Below, piece after piece: positions 51,496 to 60,604 of a stretch of 64,000 nucleotides of DNA. The notes under the pieces are model-generated. The model was not told the DNA's origin, did not search any database, and was given only the letters and a program-made list of their open reading frames with translations. The position numbers and the translations under genes are program-made. Position 1 is the stretch's first letter. Every line of letters begins with the position of its first letter. Source of the DNA: Spongiibacter pelagi (GTDB lineage: Bacteria; Pseudomonadota; Gammaproteobacteria; Pseudomonadales; Spongiibacteraceae); NCBI RefSeq assembly GCF_014705705.1, contig NZ_JACXLD010000001.1, forward strand, positions 744,001 to 808,000, in the 5' to 3' direction.

Positions 51496-54009
51496 ATGAA
51501 AAAAACTACTCTCGCAGTTTTAATTCCTGTGCTGATGGCGAATCTGTCTTATGCCGAGGAAGCACAGAAGAAAAAAGCCGTACTTGAAGAAATCATCGTC
51601 ACCGCACAAAAGCGGGAAGAGTCGATTCAAGACACGCCTATTTCAATCAAAGCCTTTAATGCTGAGGCGCTTGAAGTTCAGGGTATAGAAGGTATTGGTG
51701 ATCTCGGTGCCAAGGTGCCGGGCATGACGGTGGAACCGTTTCCAATCAATAACGCCACCCTGCGAATTTATATTCGCGGCATGGGTATCTTCGATGTGCA
51801 GGTGACTCAAGACGCCCCCATCGGTGTCTATGCTGACGGCGTTTATATTGCCCGCTCTACGGGCACGGCTTTGGATATTGCTGACCTTGAGCGTATCGAG
51901 GTGCTAAGAGGCCCACAGGGGACGCTGTATGGTCGTAATACCAGCGGCGGTGCGGTCAACCTGATTACCCGCCGGCCGACCACCGAGAGCGTTGAATTTA
52001 AGCAGAAGTTTACGGTGGGTAATCGCAATTTCTTCAGTAGTAAGACCTCGCTCAACTTACCGGTTACCGACAAGCTGGCCGCCAAATTTGCGGTGATGTA
52101 TACCGAGAAAGATGGCTTTATTGAAAATACTGGGCCGGGTGGGGATTTTGGCGATAAGGAAACCACAGGCTATCGGGCTGATATTCGCTGGCAACCCACC
52201 GATGCATTCACTCTGGATTACACCTATGATCGCTCAGACTACGCCTATTACAACTATATGTATCAGGGGATTAACCCGCCAAGAGTCAGCAAGGGTGTGA
52301 CCGATCCGGTGAAATACAATGGTGAAGAGTCCACGGTATTTGCCAGTAAGCGAGTAAAGTCATTGGCTTCTGGCCCTAGCTATGAAGAGTCTGCTACCGA
52401 TATTGAAGGTCACGCCCTGACCTTGGATTTTCAACAAGAAGCTTATCGCATTAAATACATTGGAGCATACCGCGAGTTGCGCGATGCTTCTTATGCGGAC
52501 TTGGGCGGCGGCAAAGGTTCTACTGATTTTCGGATTGATACCAATGTGTATGATGGCGTAACTACCGATCAGGTTTTGGGCGGGCCATCGCCCTTGGTTA
52601 TTCCGGTGATTAGTCAGCAACAGGTTAGTCACGAATTACAGTTCTCTCAAGACGGACTGTTTGATGGACGCTTGGACTATATTGTTGGGGGTTATTACTT
52701 CAAAGAAGAAGCGACCGAAGATAATTCGCCGCTTCACCACCAGTTTAGTGCATTTATTGATGAAGAAATCTCGCCCTATCTGGATCAAGTTTTTTCACCG
52801 GTGCTGGGTGCGGTATTCAGCCTTGGCAATGTCAAACTGGTGAACTTGGTTAGTCAGTATTACGAGGTGGAAAACACCGCCAGTGCAATATTTGGTCAAA
52901 CCACGTTTACCCCCAAGTTTTTAGATGAGCGTTTGCATATCACCTTGGGTGGACGCTATTCAGAAGACAGCCGTTACGCACTCAAAAATCAAACCGACAA
53001 GTTCTATCTCGAAGGTCAGCAGATGGGGCAGGGCCTTGCCTTCGACCTGTCATCGCCAGTCTTTAATAATCCCGCAACCGAGGCCGTATTAGCTCAGGTC
53101 GGTTTTATTATTCCGCAAAATCGACAGTTCGATAATGTGGTGGGCGAGAGTGATTACGATGATTTGTCCTTGGCGATGGTGGTGCAGTACGACATCTCTG
53201 ATGATGTGAATGTATACCTCAAACGTGTAGAAGGTTATCGCTCCGGCGGTTACAACACTCGCGATCCACAGGTCGATGGTAACCAAGGCCCCGCCGATGA
53301 TGGCGTGGATTACGGCTATGGTTATGTGGACGGCTTTGCGCCAGAGCAAGTGGTGTCTTACGAGCTGGGCGTGAAGAGTGAGTTAATGGATCGCCGTTTG
53401 CGCCTAAATATGGATGTTTTTGAATCAACCTTTACCGATATTCAAGCGCCAGTCTTGGTGAATGGAACGGTGGCTGATACCAAAACATCAAATATTGGTT
53501 ATGCCCGTATGCAAGGTTTAGAAACCGAACTAATGTTTGCCCTAACAGGGGATTTGTTCTTCCTGTTTAACTATACCTATCTAACGACCAAGGTAGATAT
53601 GGAAGGCGATCCTAGCTTCTCTTCCACCTTTGCTGATGACCTGGACTTTCCCTCCGCGCCGGAACACTCCTTTACCTTTGGTATGGATTGGTCAGTGGCC
53701 TCGTGGTCGTTTGGTAATCTCAGTTTGAATATGGACTACAACTACGTGGGTAAGCGTAAAGGACTCATGATCAAAGGTCGTGAGGGCTTTAGTGAGCTGG
53801 GTGACTTAGGGTTGTTGAATGGCCGGATTTCTTTGCGCGATGTTAACTTGAGCAAATCCGGTACGATGCTGAATGTGGCCTTCTGGGGTAAGAATATTCT
53901 GGACGAAGAATATGAAATTCATGCGCTCGATAATCTGCCTCAAGCCGACCGTGCCGTGTTGTGGGGTGAGCCTAGAAGCTACGGTCTGGATCTGACGATT
54001 GAGTTTTAA
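51496..54009 (+). CDS. TonB-dependent outer-membrane receptor
   Basis: An 837-aa receptor. A signal peptide (about 1-20, ending SYA) is followed by the TonB-box region LEEIIVTAQKREESIQDTPIS, the plug with IEVLRGPQGTLYGRNTSGGAV, and a barrel closing GLDLTIEF. The third receptor of this general type in the window; it differs from the other two by LYGRNTSGGAV in place of LFGKNTVAG. It lies 60 bases after the P450 gene, so uptake and oxidation of one substrate are probably linked. Substrate unknown. Confidence 0.92.
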   Translation: MKKTTLAVLIPVLMANLSYAEEAQKKKAVLEEIIVTAQKREESIQDTPISIKAFNAEALEVQGIEGIGDLGAKVPGMTVEPFPINNATLRIYIRGMGIFDVQVTQDAPIGVYADGVYIARSTGTALDIADLERIEVLRGPQGTLYGRNTSGGAVNLITRRPTTESVEFKQKFTVGNRNFFSSKTSLNLPVTDKLAAKFAVMYTEKDGFIENTGPGGDFGDKETTGYRADIRWQPTDAFTLDYTYDRSDYAYYNYMYQGINPPRVSKGVTDPVKYNGEESTVFASKRVKSLASGPSYEESATDIEGHALTLDFQQEAYRIKYIGAYRELRDASYADLGGGKGSTDFRIDTNVYDGVTTDQVLGGPSPLVIPVISQQQVSHELQFSQDGLFDGRLDYIVGGYYFKEEATEDNSPLHHQFSAFIDEEISPYLDQVFSPVLGAVFSLGNVKLVNLVSQYYEVENTASAIFGQTTFTPKFLDERLHITLGGRYSEDSRYALKNQTDKFYLEGQQMGQGLAFDLSSPVFNNPATEAVLAQVGFIIPQNRQFDNVVGESDYDDLSLAMVVQYDISDDVNVYLKRVEGYRSGGYNTRDPQVDGNQGPADDGVDYGYGYVDGFAPEQVVSYELGVKSELMDRRLRLNMDVFESTFTDIQAPVLVNGTVADTKTSNIGYARMQGLETELMFALTGDLFFLFNYTYLTTKVDMEGDPSFSSTFADDLDFPSAPEHSFTFGMDWSVASWSFGNLSLNMDYNYVGKRKGLMIKGREGFSELGDLGLLNGRISLRDVNLSKSGTMLNVAFWGKNILDEEYEIHALDNLPQADRAVLWGEPRSYGLDLTIEF

Positions 54010-54041
54010 GGCTGTTTAAACCCACTTTCTTCGAGGAGGAT

Positions 54042-55025
54042 TTAGTCCTCCTCTTTTTTCCATCTTTCCATAATAGCTTCAACTTCAAGCCGGCTTTCTA
54101 CAAAGGCATCAACTAGACGCGGCTCAAACTTGGTGCCCGATTGCTCTTTTAAGTAATTCATTGCTTGATCTGTGGTCCACGGTTTTTTATAGGGCCGTTG
54201 CATGGTCAGGGCATCAAAAACATCGGCAACGCTAACAATCCTTGCGCTTTCTGGAATTGCATTGCCAATTAAGCCCAAGGGGTAACCCGAACCGTCCCAA
54301 TTTTCGTGGTGGCTCAGTGCAATTTCGGCGGACATTTTCATCAGCGGTGTACTGCCTTCGCGCAAAATTTCAAAACCAATGGTGGTGTGCTGCTCCATGA
54401 TCTTGAACTCGTCATCATTCAATTTTCTTGGGGCTTTCAATATCTCGTCAGGAATGCCGATTTTTCCAGTGTCGTGCATGGGTGCGGCAAGGGCTAGGCA
54501 CTCGGCAAGCTCTTCATCCCAGCCTGACTTGAGTGCCAATAATTTACTGTACTCAGCCATACGCCAGATATGTACGCCGGTATCGGTGTCGTTGTAGTGG
54601 CCGGCTTTGCCAAGCATAAATACGGTTTCACGATTTTGCGCTTCTAGCACTGATTTTTGGGTGAGCGACAGGTGTGTCTTTACGCGGCGTAATAGTAGCG
54701 GGGCGGATACTGGTTTGGTGATGTAATCAACCGCGCCAACATCAAAGCCCTTGCTTTCGTCATTGGTATGACTCATGGCGGTGACGAAAATCACCGGGAT
54801 ATTTTTGGTGAGTTCGTGTGCTTTTAGTGCGGTACAAACTTCATAACCATCCGTTTCCGGCATCATAATATCGAGCAATATCAGGTCAGGCTGTTGTTGA
54901 ATGGCGGCTTCCATTGCGGTGCGTGCATTTTTAGCGAAAGCCAATTTATAGTGGTCTTTTAGTATTTGGCGAATCAGCTCAAGGTTTTGAGACTCGTCAT
55001 CCACAACAAGAATTTTTTGACGCAT
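54042..55025 (-). CDS. response regulator with HD-GYP c-di-GMP phosphodiesterase domain
   Basis: A 327-aa protein. The receiver domain (about 1-125) has phosphoacceptor D52 in LLDIMMPE and acidic residues VVDDES. The HD-GYP domain (about 145-320) has HDTGKIGIPDEIL and HHENWDGSGYPLG, the complete catalytic and GYP motifs, so it should hydrolyse c-di-GMP. The start at 55025 is the normal receiver start, with AGGAAG upstream; the frame is open to 55106 inside the kinase gene. It follows the histidine kinase gene by 4 bases, so the two form a two-component pair. Confidence 0.93.
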   Translation of the reverse strand: MRQKILVVDDESQNLELIRQILKDHYKLAFAKNARTAMEAAIQQQPDLILLDIMMPETDGYEVCTALKAHELTKNIPVIFVTAMSHTNDESKGFDVGAVDYITKPVSAPLLLRRVKTHLSLTQKSVLEAQNRETVFMLGKAGHYNDTDTGVHIWRMAEYSKLLALKSGWDEELAECLALAAPMHDTGKIGIPDEILKAPRKLNDDEFKIMEQHTTIGFEILREGSTPLMKMSAEIALSHHENWDGSGYPLGLIGNAIPESARIVSVADVFDALTMQRPYKKPWTTDQAMNYLKEQSGTKFEPRLVDAFVESRLEVEAIMERWKKEED

Positions 55026-55029
55026 AATT

Positions 55030-57738
55030 TTAACTTCCTGCAGATGACTGATGGTTGGTGCTGGCCTGCAAAGAATGCAGCGCTTGGCTTGCTCGTTCGA
55101 AGTCAAAGTCTTCTATGGCGGCGTAAATCGGTTCTAATTCAGACTTGGAGTAGAAGGTAAGTAATGGTTTTAATGCCGGTATTGCCTCATCGGGGTCTAA
55201 TTGTCCGAGGGCCCTTTTTAGTTCATCAATTAGAGGGATTAATGAAGCGTGGTCAACCGTCGTAGGTTCTTTTATTACTGTGTCTGGGGTGTTTTTAAGT
55301 CCACGTTCTGGTGAAACAGTTTCTTCCATAGATTGCACTATGTGCTGAATATTGAGGGACTTAGTTTCAATGCAATTAAGGTGGGCGTTACTTGCTGCTT
55401 GTAAGGGCAGGCTAAAGCTGAACACTGAGCCTTTTCCAACTTCGCTCTCTACCCAGATTTGGCCGCCCATCAATTCGACTAATTCTTTACTAATCGTGGT
55501 GCCCAGACCTGATCCACCAAAGCGCCGGGTGGTAGAAATATCTGCCTGCGAAAAACGATCAAACACATTGGGAATTTGGGCTGGGCTTATACCGATGCCA
55601 GTGTCAGATATATCAAACTGAACGACGTTATGGCTCTGCTTGATGCTAAGGCTGATACTGCCTTTCTCAGTAAATTTAATGGCATTACTCAGTAAGTTAA
55701 GCAGTACTTGGCGAATGCGCGTAGGGTCGCCTAAAACAAATTCTGGTATTTTTGGATCAATGCTAACGTTAAATTCGAGTTGTTTGATGGCGGCGGAATG
55801 GCTGAGTAGTGTCGTGCTTTCTTGTATCAGTTTTGGTAAATCAAACGCCAAGGTTTCGATATTAATTTTTCCCGACTCGAGTTTCGACATGTCGAGAATG
55901 TCATTGATGATTGCCATTAATGAGCTAGCGGCGGTATGAATGGTTTTGGCTTGGCCGTGATGCTTTTCTGAAAGCTGAGGGTCTTCAATAAGCAGTTCTG
56001 AAAATCCCAGCATAGCGTTCATGGGTGTACGAATTTCGTGGCTGATATTCGCCAGAAAGGCGGTTTTGGCTGCGTTAGCTAGCTCAGCGTCTTGCTTGGC
56101 CTTGTGCAGCTCATCCTCCGCTTGTTTTTGCTTGGTGACATCGCGGCATACCCCAATGAACCGCGTTTCTGTATCGGCGCTGCTGCCAGTTTTGATCGCG
56201 CTAACGCTGATAGATAGTGAGAAAATAGTACCGTTTTTATGTCGGGCGGGCACAGTGCGGTTTAGTACAAAATCATTTTCAGGATGATGGCGAGTAAAGT
56301 TTCTGAAATGGGCGCTATGTTGTGGACGTGCCACATCGGGCATCAATGTTGTGACTGACACGCCAAGTAATTCTTCGGCGCTATAACCAAAAATACGCTC
56401 TGCAGAGGCGTTAAAGCTAAGGAGATTGCCGACGCTGTCGGTAGTGAGAATGCCATCGCCAGCTCCGTTAAGTACCGCATTTAGACTAGCTGTTTTCTCC
56501 TGAACCCGGTTTTCAAGCTCATTGCGGTAACCTTCCAGTTCTTGGTTTAATTTAGAGAGTGCTTGGGTGCGCTGCGCCACGCGTTGCTCAAGCCAATTTT
56601 TTTGATTTTCGACTACGGCGGCCATTTCATTAAAGGCCTTGGCAAGTTCTCCCAGCTCATCATTGCTATCAATATGGACCCGAGCAAAGTAGTTGCCTTT
56701 TTGAATATTAAGACTGCTTTTAGCTAACTTGGAGATAGGGTCAAGCAATTGCCGAATGAGGAAATTGGCGAGTGGCAGGGTTAATAAAAGCGCTAGTCCG
56801 AATCCGCTCAGCCAGGCTAGGGTCACTTGGTTCTGCTGATTAAACAGCTTCTGACTGGAAAAATGATTCACCAATACGGCGTCAATTGTAGGAATGGGTC
56901 GAAACAGAATCAGTTCATCGTCTGCTTGGTAGACTTCCTCGTAGTCTAGCTGCTGTAAATTTTTCCCGGCCTGTAAAAGTAATTTGCTAATAGAGTCCTC
57001 GGCATCTATGTCATGCAAATGTGGATCTCTGCGATTTGGATCTGTGTAAAGTTTCTTTACTTGCTTGTCTTGCGAGGTAAGTAAATAGGATTCGAGCAGA
57101 GCTTCATCATCAGATTCCGTATTGATGATCGAGACAATCGCGTCGATATTGAATTGAACCGCAATCACGCCGCTAATGGCACCAGATAAAGTAACGGGTG
57201 CTGCCATAAAAAAGGCGGGGCGTTTTGATGGCTGATATTCCTCAATGGAACTGAAATCGGTGGTGCCTTTCAGGGCGGTGAGAAAAACCTTGGCTAGGCC
57301 GGTGTGTTGGTAGGGGCCGGAAAATAAATTAGTGCTGCGGTCATTTTCGTTTTTTACGCTGAAGAAAATGCCACCTTCGGTATTGATAAAAAACAGGTCA
57401 TATAATTTTTGGTCGCGAATATGGTTGAGCAAGTCCCGATCAATCTGGTTTTGTATCTCACCAAAAGCGTCATGCTGGCGGTTTTCTAGGTAATGAGCAA
57501 AAGCTTCTCTGGTAGAGGCGTCGCTAGCTAATAAATTGAGTGAAATCCGGAGTTGCTCTAGGTGGTCTTGTAGGAAGCTATTTTTGGCATTAACCAGTGT
57601 GTTGACCTCGTCCACGGCGTTGTTGAGCAGCAGGCGGTTGACAAATGACCAGCTCCAGCCCGCCATAATGGTGAGTGGCACCAGAGCGCAAGCGAGGGTA
57701 ATGACATAGATCTTTTTACGAAAAGCTAACTTTTTCAT
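55030..57738 (-). CDS. sensor histidine kinase (Cache-HAMP-PAS-HisKA-HATPase)
   Basis: A 902-aa inner-membrane kinase. A transmembrane helix (about 10-30), a periplasmic dCache-like sensor (about 35-310), a second helix (about 312-335), HAMP (about 335-390), a coiled coil, PAS (about 420-530), HisKA with the phosphorylated His in ISHEIRTPMNAMLGFSE, and HATPase with DTGIGI and GGSGLG. There is no receiver domain, but the last ~60 residues (SLIPLIDELKRALGQLD ... DFDFERASQAL) look like the tail that usually follows the receiver of hybrid kinases. It signals to the HD-GYP regulator encoded next. Confidence 0.92.
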   Translation of the reverse strand: MKKLAFRKKIYVITLACALVPLTIMAGWSWSFVNRLLLNNAVDEVNTLVNAKNSFLQDHLEQLRISLNLLASDASTREAFAHYLENRQHDAFGEIQNQIDRDLLNHIRDQKLYDLFFINTEGGIFFSVKNENDRSTNLFSGPYQHTGLAKVFLTALKGTTDFSSIEEYQPSKRPAFFMAAPVTLSGAISGVIAVQFNIDAIVSIINTESDDEALLESYLLTSQDKQVKKLYTDPNRRDPHLHDIDAEDSISKLLLQAGKNLQQLDYEEVYQADDELILFRPIPTIDAVLVNHFSSQKLFNQQNQVTLAWLSGFGLALLLTLPLANFLIRQLLDPISKLAKSSLNIQKGNYFARVHIDSNDELGELAKAFNEMAAVVENQKNWLEQRVAQRTQALSKLNQELEGYRNELENRVQEKTASLNAVLNGAGDGILTTDSVGNLLSFNASAERIFGYSAEELLGVSVTTLMPDVARPQHSAHFRNFTRHHPENDFVLNRTVPARHKNGTIFSLSISVSAIKTGSSADTETRFIGVCRDVTKQKQAEDELHKAKQDAELANAAKTAFLANISHEIRTPMNAMLGFSELLIEDPQLSEKHHGQAKTIHTAASSLMAIINDILDMSKLESGKINIETLAFDLPKLIQESTTLLSHSAAIKQLEFNVSIDPKIPEFVLGDPTRIRQVLLNLLSNAIKFTEKGSISLSIKQSHNVVQFDISDTGIGISPAQIPNVFDRFSQADISTTRRFGGSGLGTTISKELVELMGGQIWVESEVGKGSVFSFSLPLQAASNAHLNCIETKSLNIQHIVQSMEETVSPERGLKNTPDTVIKEPTTVDHASLIPLIDELKRALGQLDPDEAIPALKPLLTFYSKSELEPIYAAIEDFDFERASQALHSLQASTNHQSSAGS

Positions 57739-57889
57739 AGTAGAGATAGCAGGAATCCCTAAACGATATTGGCGTAGCGAAAAACCTTTTAATTATTGCG
57801 GGTATTTTTTTATGTTGCCGCTCGTATTTATACCCATGTGGGTATTAAGGCGGGAAACATGGGGGCGGTGTGAGGGCTTAGCGTTTGGG

Positions 57890-57930
57890 GCGAAGGGCCT
57901 AGAGCGAAGGGCTTAGAGCGAAGGGCTAAG
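57890..57930. repeat. three tandem copies of a 14-bp repeat
   Basis: GCGAAGGGCCTAGA (57890-57903), GCGAAGGGCTTAGA (57904-57917) and GCGAAGGGCTAAG (57918-57930), with degenerate related sequence just before. It lies in the 241-base gap between the kinase start and the next gene's stop codon. No other signal is clear in this gap. Confidence 0.8.
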
Positions 57931-57979
57931 TCTCTAAGCTTTGGAGCTAGGACAGAAGATATTAATTTAGCTAATGTTT

Positions 57980-58987
57980 TTACGGGGTAGTGTGTTTGCC
58001 CATTAGCATGGCTTTGAAAACCGGCAGTTTACTGTCTGGGTTGCCGCGATGGTTCTGAAAGTAAACATGTCCCTCTGGGGCGAGTGGGTTGAGCTGTATG
58101 CTCCACAATGCATCTATCTCGTTTGGAAGCAGCGAATAACGCAGGTCGATTACCCGGTTGGGGTGTTCGGGATCAAGCGCCAGATAGTGGTTTGAGAAGT
58201 GCATAAAGCGCTGTAAATCCCCGGCTTGTTTGCTGTCTGCGGGTAGCCACGGCAAATCGCGGTCAATATTTAACGCGGGAATGGTGTCGCCGGGGTAATA
58301 AAGGGCTTCTTGTCCTACGCGTACACCGTCAACGTAGTAGGTGTCTTGATGGCGGTAAATGGTTTTCCACACCAGCAGGTTGCCGAAGGAGGGCTTGGCG
58401 TCGATATTAACGGCGCCGTCTCCGCGCTGTTCCGCTAATACTAATCCCGCTTGTTCGGCACGGTGGTGTTGCCACAAACCTAATAGCGGGTAGGCCAGTG
58501 CCCAGAAAAGTGCGACTCGAGCTGGCCAGCGGCGCGACCCGAGGGCCAATAAGAATAAAACTAGAATTGGCAGGGTATAGAGCGGGTCGATAATCGAAAT
58601 AATATTCCAGGCGATGCGGGCATCGCTGAACGGCCACAATAATTGGGTGCCGTAGGTGGTGCAGGCGTCGAGCAAGGCGTGGGTGGCGTAGCCGGCAATC
58701 GAGTAGCCAATGCTTTCTTTGAGGCTAAGTTGGCGCTTGGCAAACAGGTAATACAGCACCACACCACAGAGCAGGCCGCCAAAAGGAATAAAGGCTAATG
58801 AGTGGGTGAAGTGGCGGTGGTATTCCAAAAATAACAGTGGATCGCTATTGCTGCGAATTAACACATCAAGATCGGCGGCCATGCCGGATAAAAAGCCCAG
58901 TGCGGCAATCGCGACTTTACTGCGGGTTTTTCCGGGTAAATTCTGTGCTGCGGTAGCGCCCAGCAGGCCTTGAGTTAACGGATCCAT
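57980..58987 (-). CDS. YdjM-family membrane-bound metal-dependent hydrolase-like protein
   Basis: A 335-aa membrane protein starting MDPLTQGLLGATAAQ, with HFTHSLAFIPFGG and HALLDACTTYGTQLLWPFSD; these His/Asp motifs and four or five hydrophobic helices define the YdjM/YbcI (DUF457) family, annotated as putative metal-dependent hydrolases. The C-terminal ~130 residues form a soluble domain. Cellular role unknown. Monocistronic by appearance. Confidence 0.85.
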   Translation of the reverse strand: MDPLTQGLLGATAAQNLPGKTRSKVAIAALGFLSGMAADLDVLIRSNSDPLLFLEYHRHFTHSLAFIPFGGLLCGVVLYYLFAKRQLSLKESIGYSIAGYATHALLDACTTYGTQLLWPFSDARIAWNIISIIDPLYTLPILVLFLLALGSRRWPARVALFWALAYPLLGLWQHHRAEQAGLVLAEQRGDGAVNIDAKPSFGNLLVWKTIYRHQDTYYVDGVRVGQEALYYPGDTIPALNIDRDLPWLPADSKQAGDLQRFMHFSNHYLALDPEHPNRVIDLRYSLLPNEIDALWSIQLNPLAPEGHVYFQNHRGNPDSKLPVFKAMLMGKHTTP

Positions 58988-59059
58988 AGCTTGTCTTGTG
59001 GTCTGTTTATTTCCAGCTGTACGTTAGCACCGACGATATGGATGTACCACTGTTACCGC

Positions 59060-59956
59060 TCACTCACTGGATGGGCGTTGCCACTCTGGTGGCCCCCACA
59101 AATGCTTTAGCCGCTGACTTAGCGGGCCGGGTTTGAGTACATCCCGCCACATGGCGTTAAATTCCTGAAAGTTCAGCGTGAGAATGTTGTGGCCTTCGGG
59201 TTGACGGTAGGCCAAGCCGTAATCCACGGCTTCGTTTTCTTCCACATAGGTGCCAAATAGGCGGTCAAAAATAATGAGTACGCCGCCGTAGTTTTTGTCT
59301 ACATACTGCGGATTACGGCCGTGGTGGGCGCGGTGCGCGGCCGGGGTATCAAAAATATATTCCACCCAGCGGGGCAGCTTGCCGACACTCTCGGTGTGGA
59401 TGAAATATTGATACGCCAGGTTGCAGCCGTACAGCGCAAACACCACTGCCGGTGGCACGCCCAGCCAAACCATGGGCATAAAAAACAGCCACCAGCCGGT
59501 AATGGAATAGAGCAGACTCTGGCGCATGGCGGTGGTCATATTCATATGTTCGCCGCTGTGATGAACCACGTGGGCGCTCCAGAACCAGCGCACCCGATGG
59601 CTGCTGCGGTGGAACCAGTAATAGAGGAATTCTTCCAGTAAAAACAGGGGCAGAATTGTCCAGCCGTTGATGGGCATATCGTAAATGCGATACTGATAAA
59701 TCCAGTTGGCGGCGACTGCGGTAATCAGCGCGTAGGCGGCAATTTCAAATACTTGGTAGCTCGCACCCAAGCCCAAATTCGCCAGAATATCCGGGCCGGA
59801 AAACTGCTTGGCCTTGTCGGTATTTCTAAGTTTGGCCCACTCGATAACAAAAGCGATGAGAAATACCGGGGTCATGCCGGTAAGAATAACGTGCTTCCAG
59901 TCTACATTGCCGGCGCTGAGATAGGCGTGCAGGGTGTCGATAAGTGGGTCTAACAT
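59060..59956 (-). CDS. sterol desaturase/fatty acid hydroxylase superfamily protein
   Basis: A 298-aa membrane di-iron oxygenase-type protein with about four helices. The histidine boxes are present: HRSSH, HVVHHSGEH and, near the C-terminus, HRAHHGRN, spaced as in the family. Bacterial members hydroxylate or desaturate lipids, carotenoids or sterol-like molecules; the substrate cannot be told. It is 72 bases upstream of the YdjM-like gene on the same strand. About 245 bases of non-coding sequence upstream show no clear element apart from possible promoters. Confidence 0.87.
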   Translation of the reverse strand: MLDPLIDTLHAYLSAGNVDWKHVILTGMTPVFLIAFVIEWAKLRNTDKAKQFSGPDILANLGLGASYQVFEIAAYALITAVAANWIYQYRIYDMPINGWTILPLFLLEEFLYYWFHRSSHRVRWFWSAHVVHHSGEHMNMTTAMRQSLLYSITGWWLFFMPMVWLGVPPAVVFALYGCNLAYQYFIHTESVGKLPRWVEYIFDTPAAHRAHHGRNPQYVDKNYGGVLIIFDRLFGTYVEENEAVDYGLAYRQPEGHNILTLNFQEFNAMWRDVLKPGPLSQRLKHLWGPPEWQRPSSE

Positions 59957-60213
59957 GGTGAATCTGATCCTTTCTTATATGCCGCTATTATGCCTTTTGC
60001 TGCGCGAGTGATATTGACCCTAGGTGTCACAGCTTGGCGTAAATGGACCATTGCCCGGAGATCGGTTTGGTTTTTTTAAGCGGGGTTTGTGCGCCGCTTC
60101 ACGCACTATACGTAGATCGCCTTAGCCGCTGTCGTTTTGCGCTATTCCCCACCATTTTCAGCCGTGCCTATATTGGCTGCATCTGCAATGGCTGCTGAAA
60201 AATGGAGAGATCA

Positions 60214-60579
60214 ATGGCCAGCTCCCTGTACGACCGATTGGGTGGTGAAGCCTTCGTCGATGTGGCGGTGGATCGGCTTTACCAGAAGTTACTCGATGAC
60301 CCCCGTGTGAATTATCTATTTAAGGGCTTTAGCCTTGATCGACTGCTGGCTAAGCAGAAGGCCTTTTTATCGGTGATGTTTGACGGGCCACGACAGTACA
60401 ACGGCCGCGATATGCGACTTGCTCACGCGCATCTGCATTTGCACGAGGTGCATTTTGATGCGCTGTTGGAGCAACTTGCCGAGACTTTGTTTGAGCTTGG
60501 GGTGGGTGTGCAGGAGATTGCAGAGGTAACCGGGATTGCGTCCAGCTTTAAGGACGATGTGCTGCATCGTCCCGGCTAG
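60214..60579 (+). CDS. group 1 truncated hemoglobin
   Basis: A 121-aa heme protein of the trHbN group. It starts SLYDRLGGEAFVDVAVDRLY, and the proximal histidine lies in the RLAHAHLHLHEVHFDALL stretch. Roles in the family include NO detoxification and O2 or redox sensing. The start at 60214 has GGAGAG upstream; a possible ATG four codons earlier is inferior. Monocistronic, convergent with the methionine-salvage operon. Confidence 0.9.
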   Translation: MASSLYDRLGGEAFVDVAVDRLYQKLLDDPRVNYLFKGFSLDRLLAKQKAFLSVMFDGPRQYNGRDMRLAHAHLHLHEVHFDALLEQLAETLFELGVGVQEIAEVTGIASSFKDDVLHRPG

Positions 60580-60604
60580 TGGTGTTTAATTCAGTGCGTT
60601 TAAT

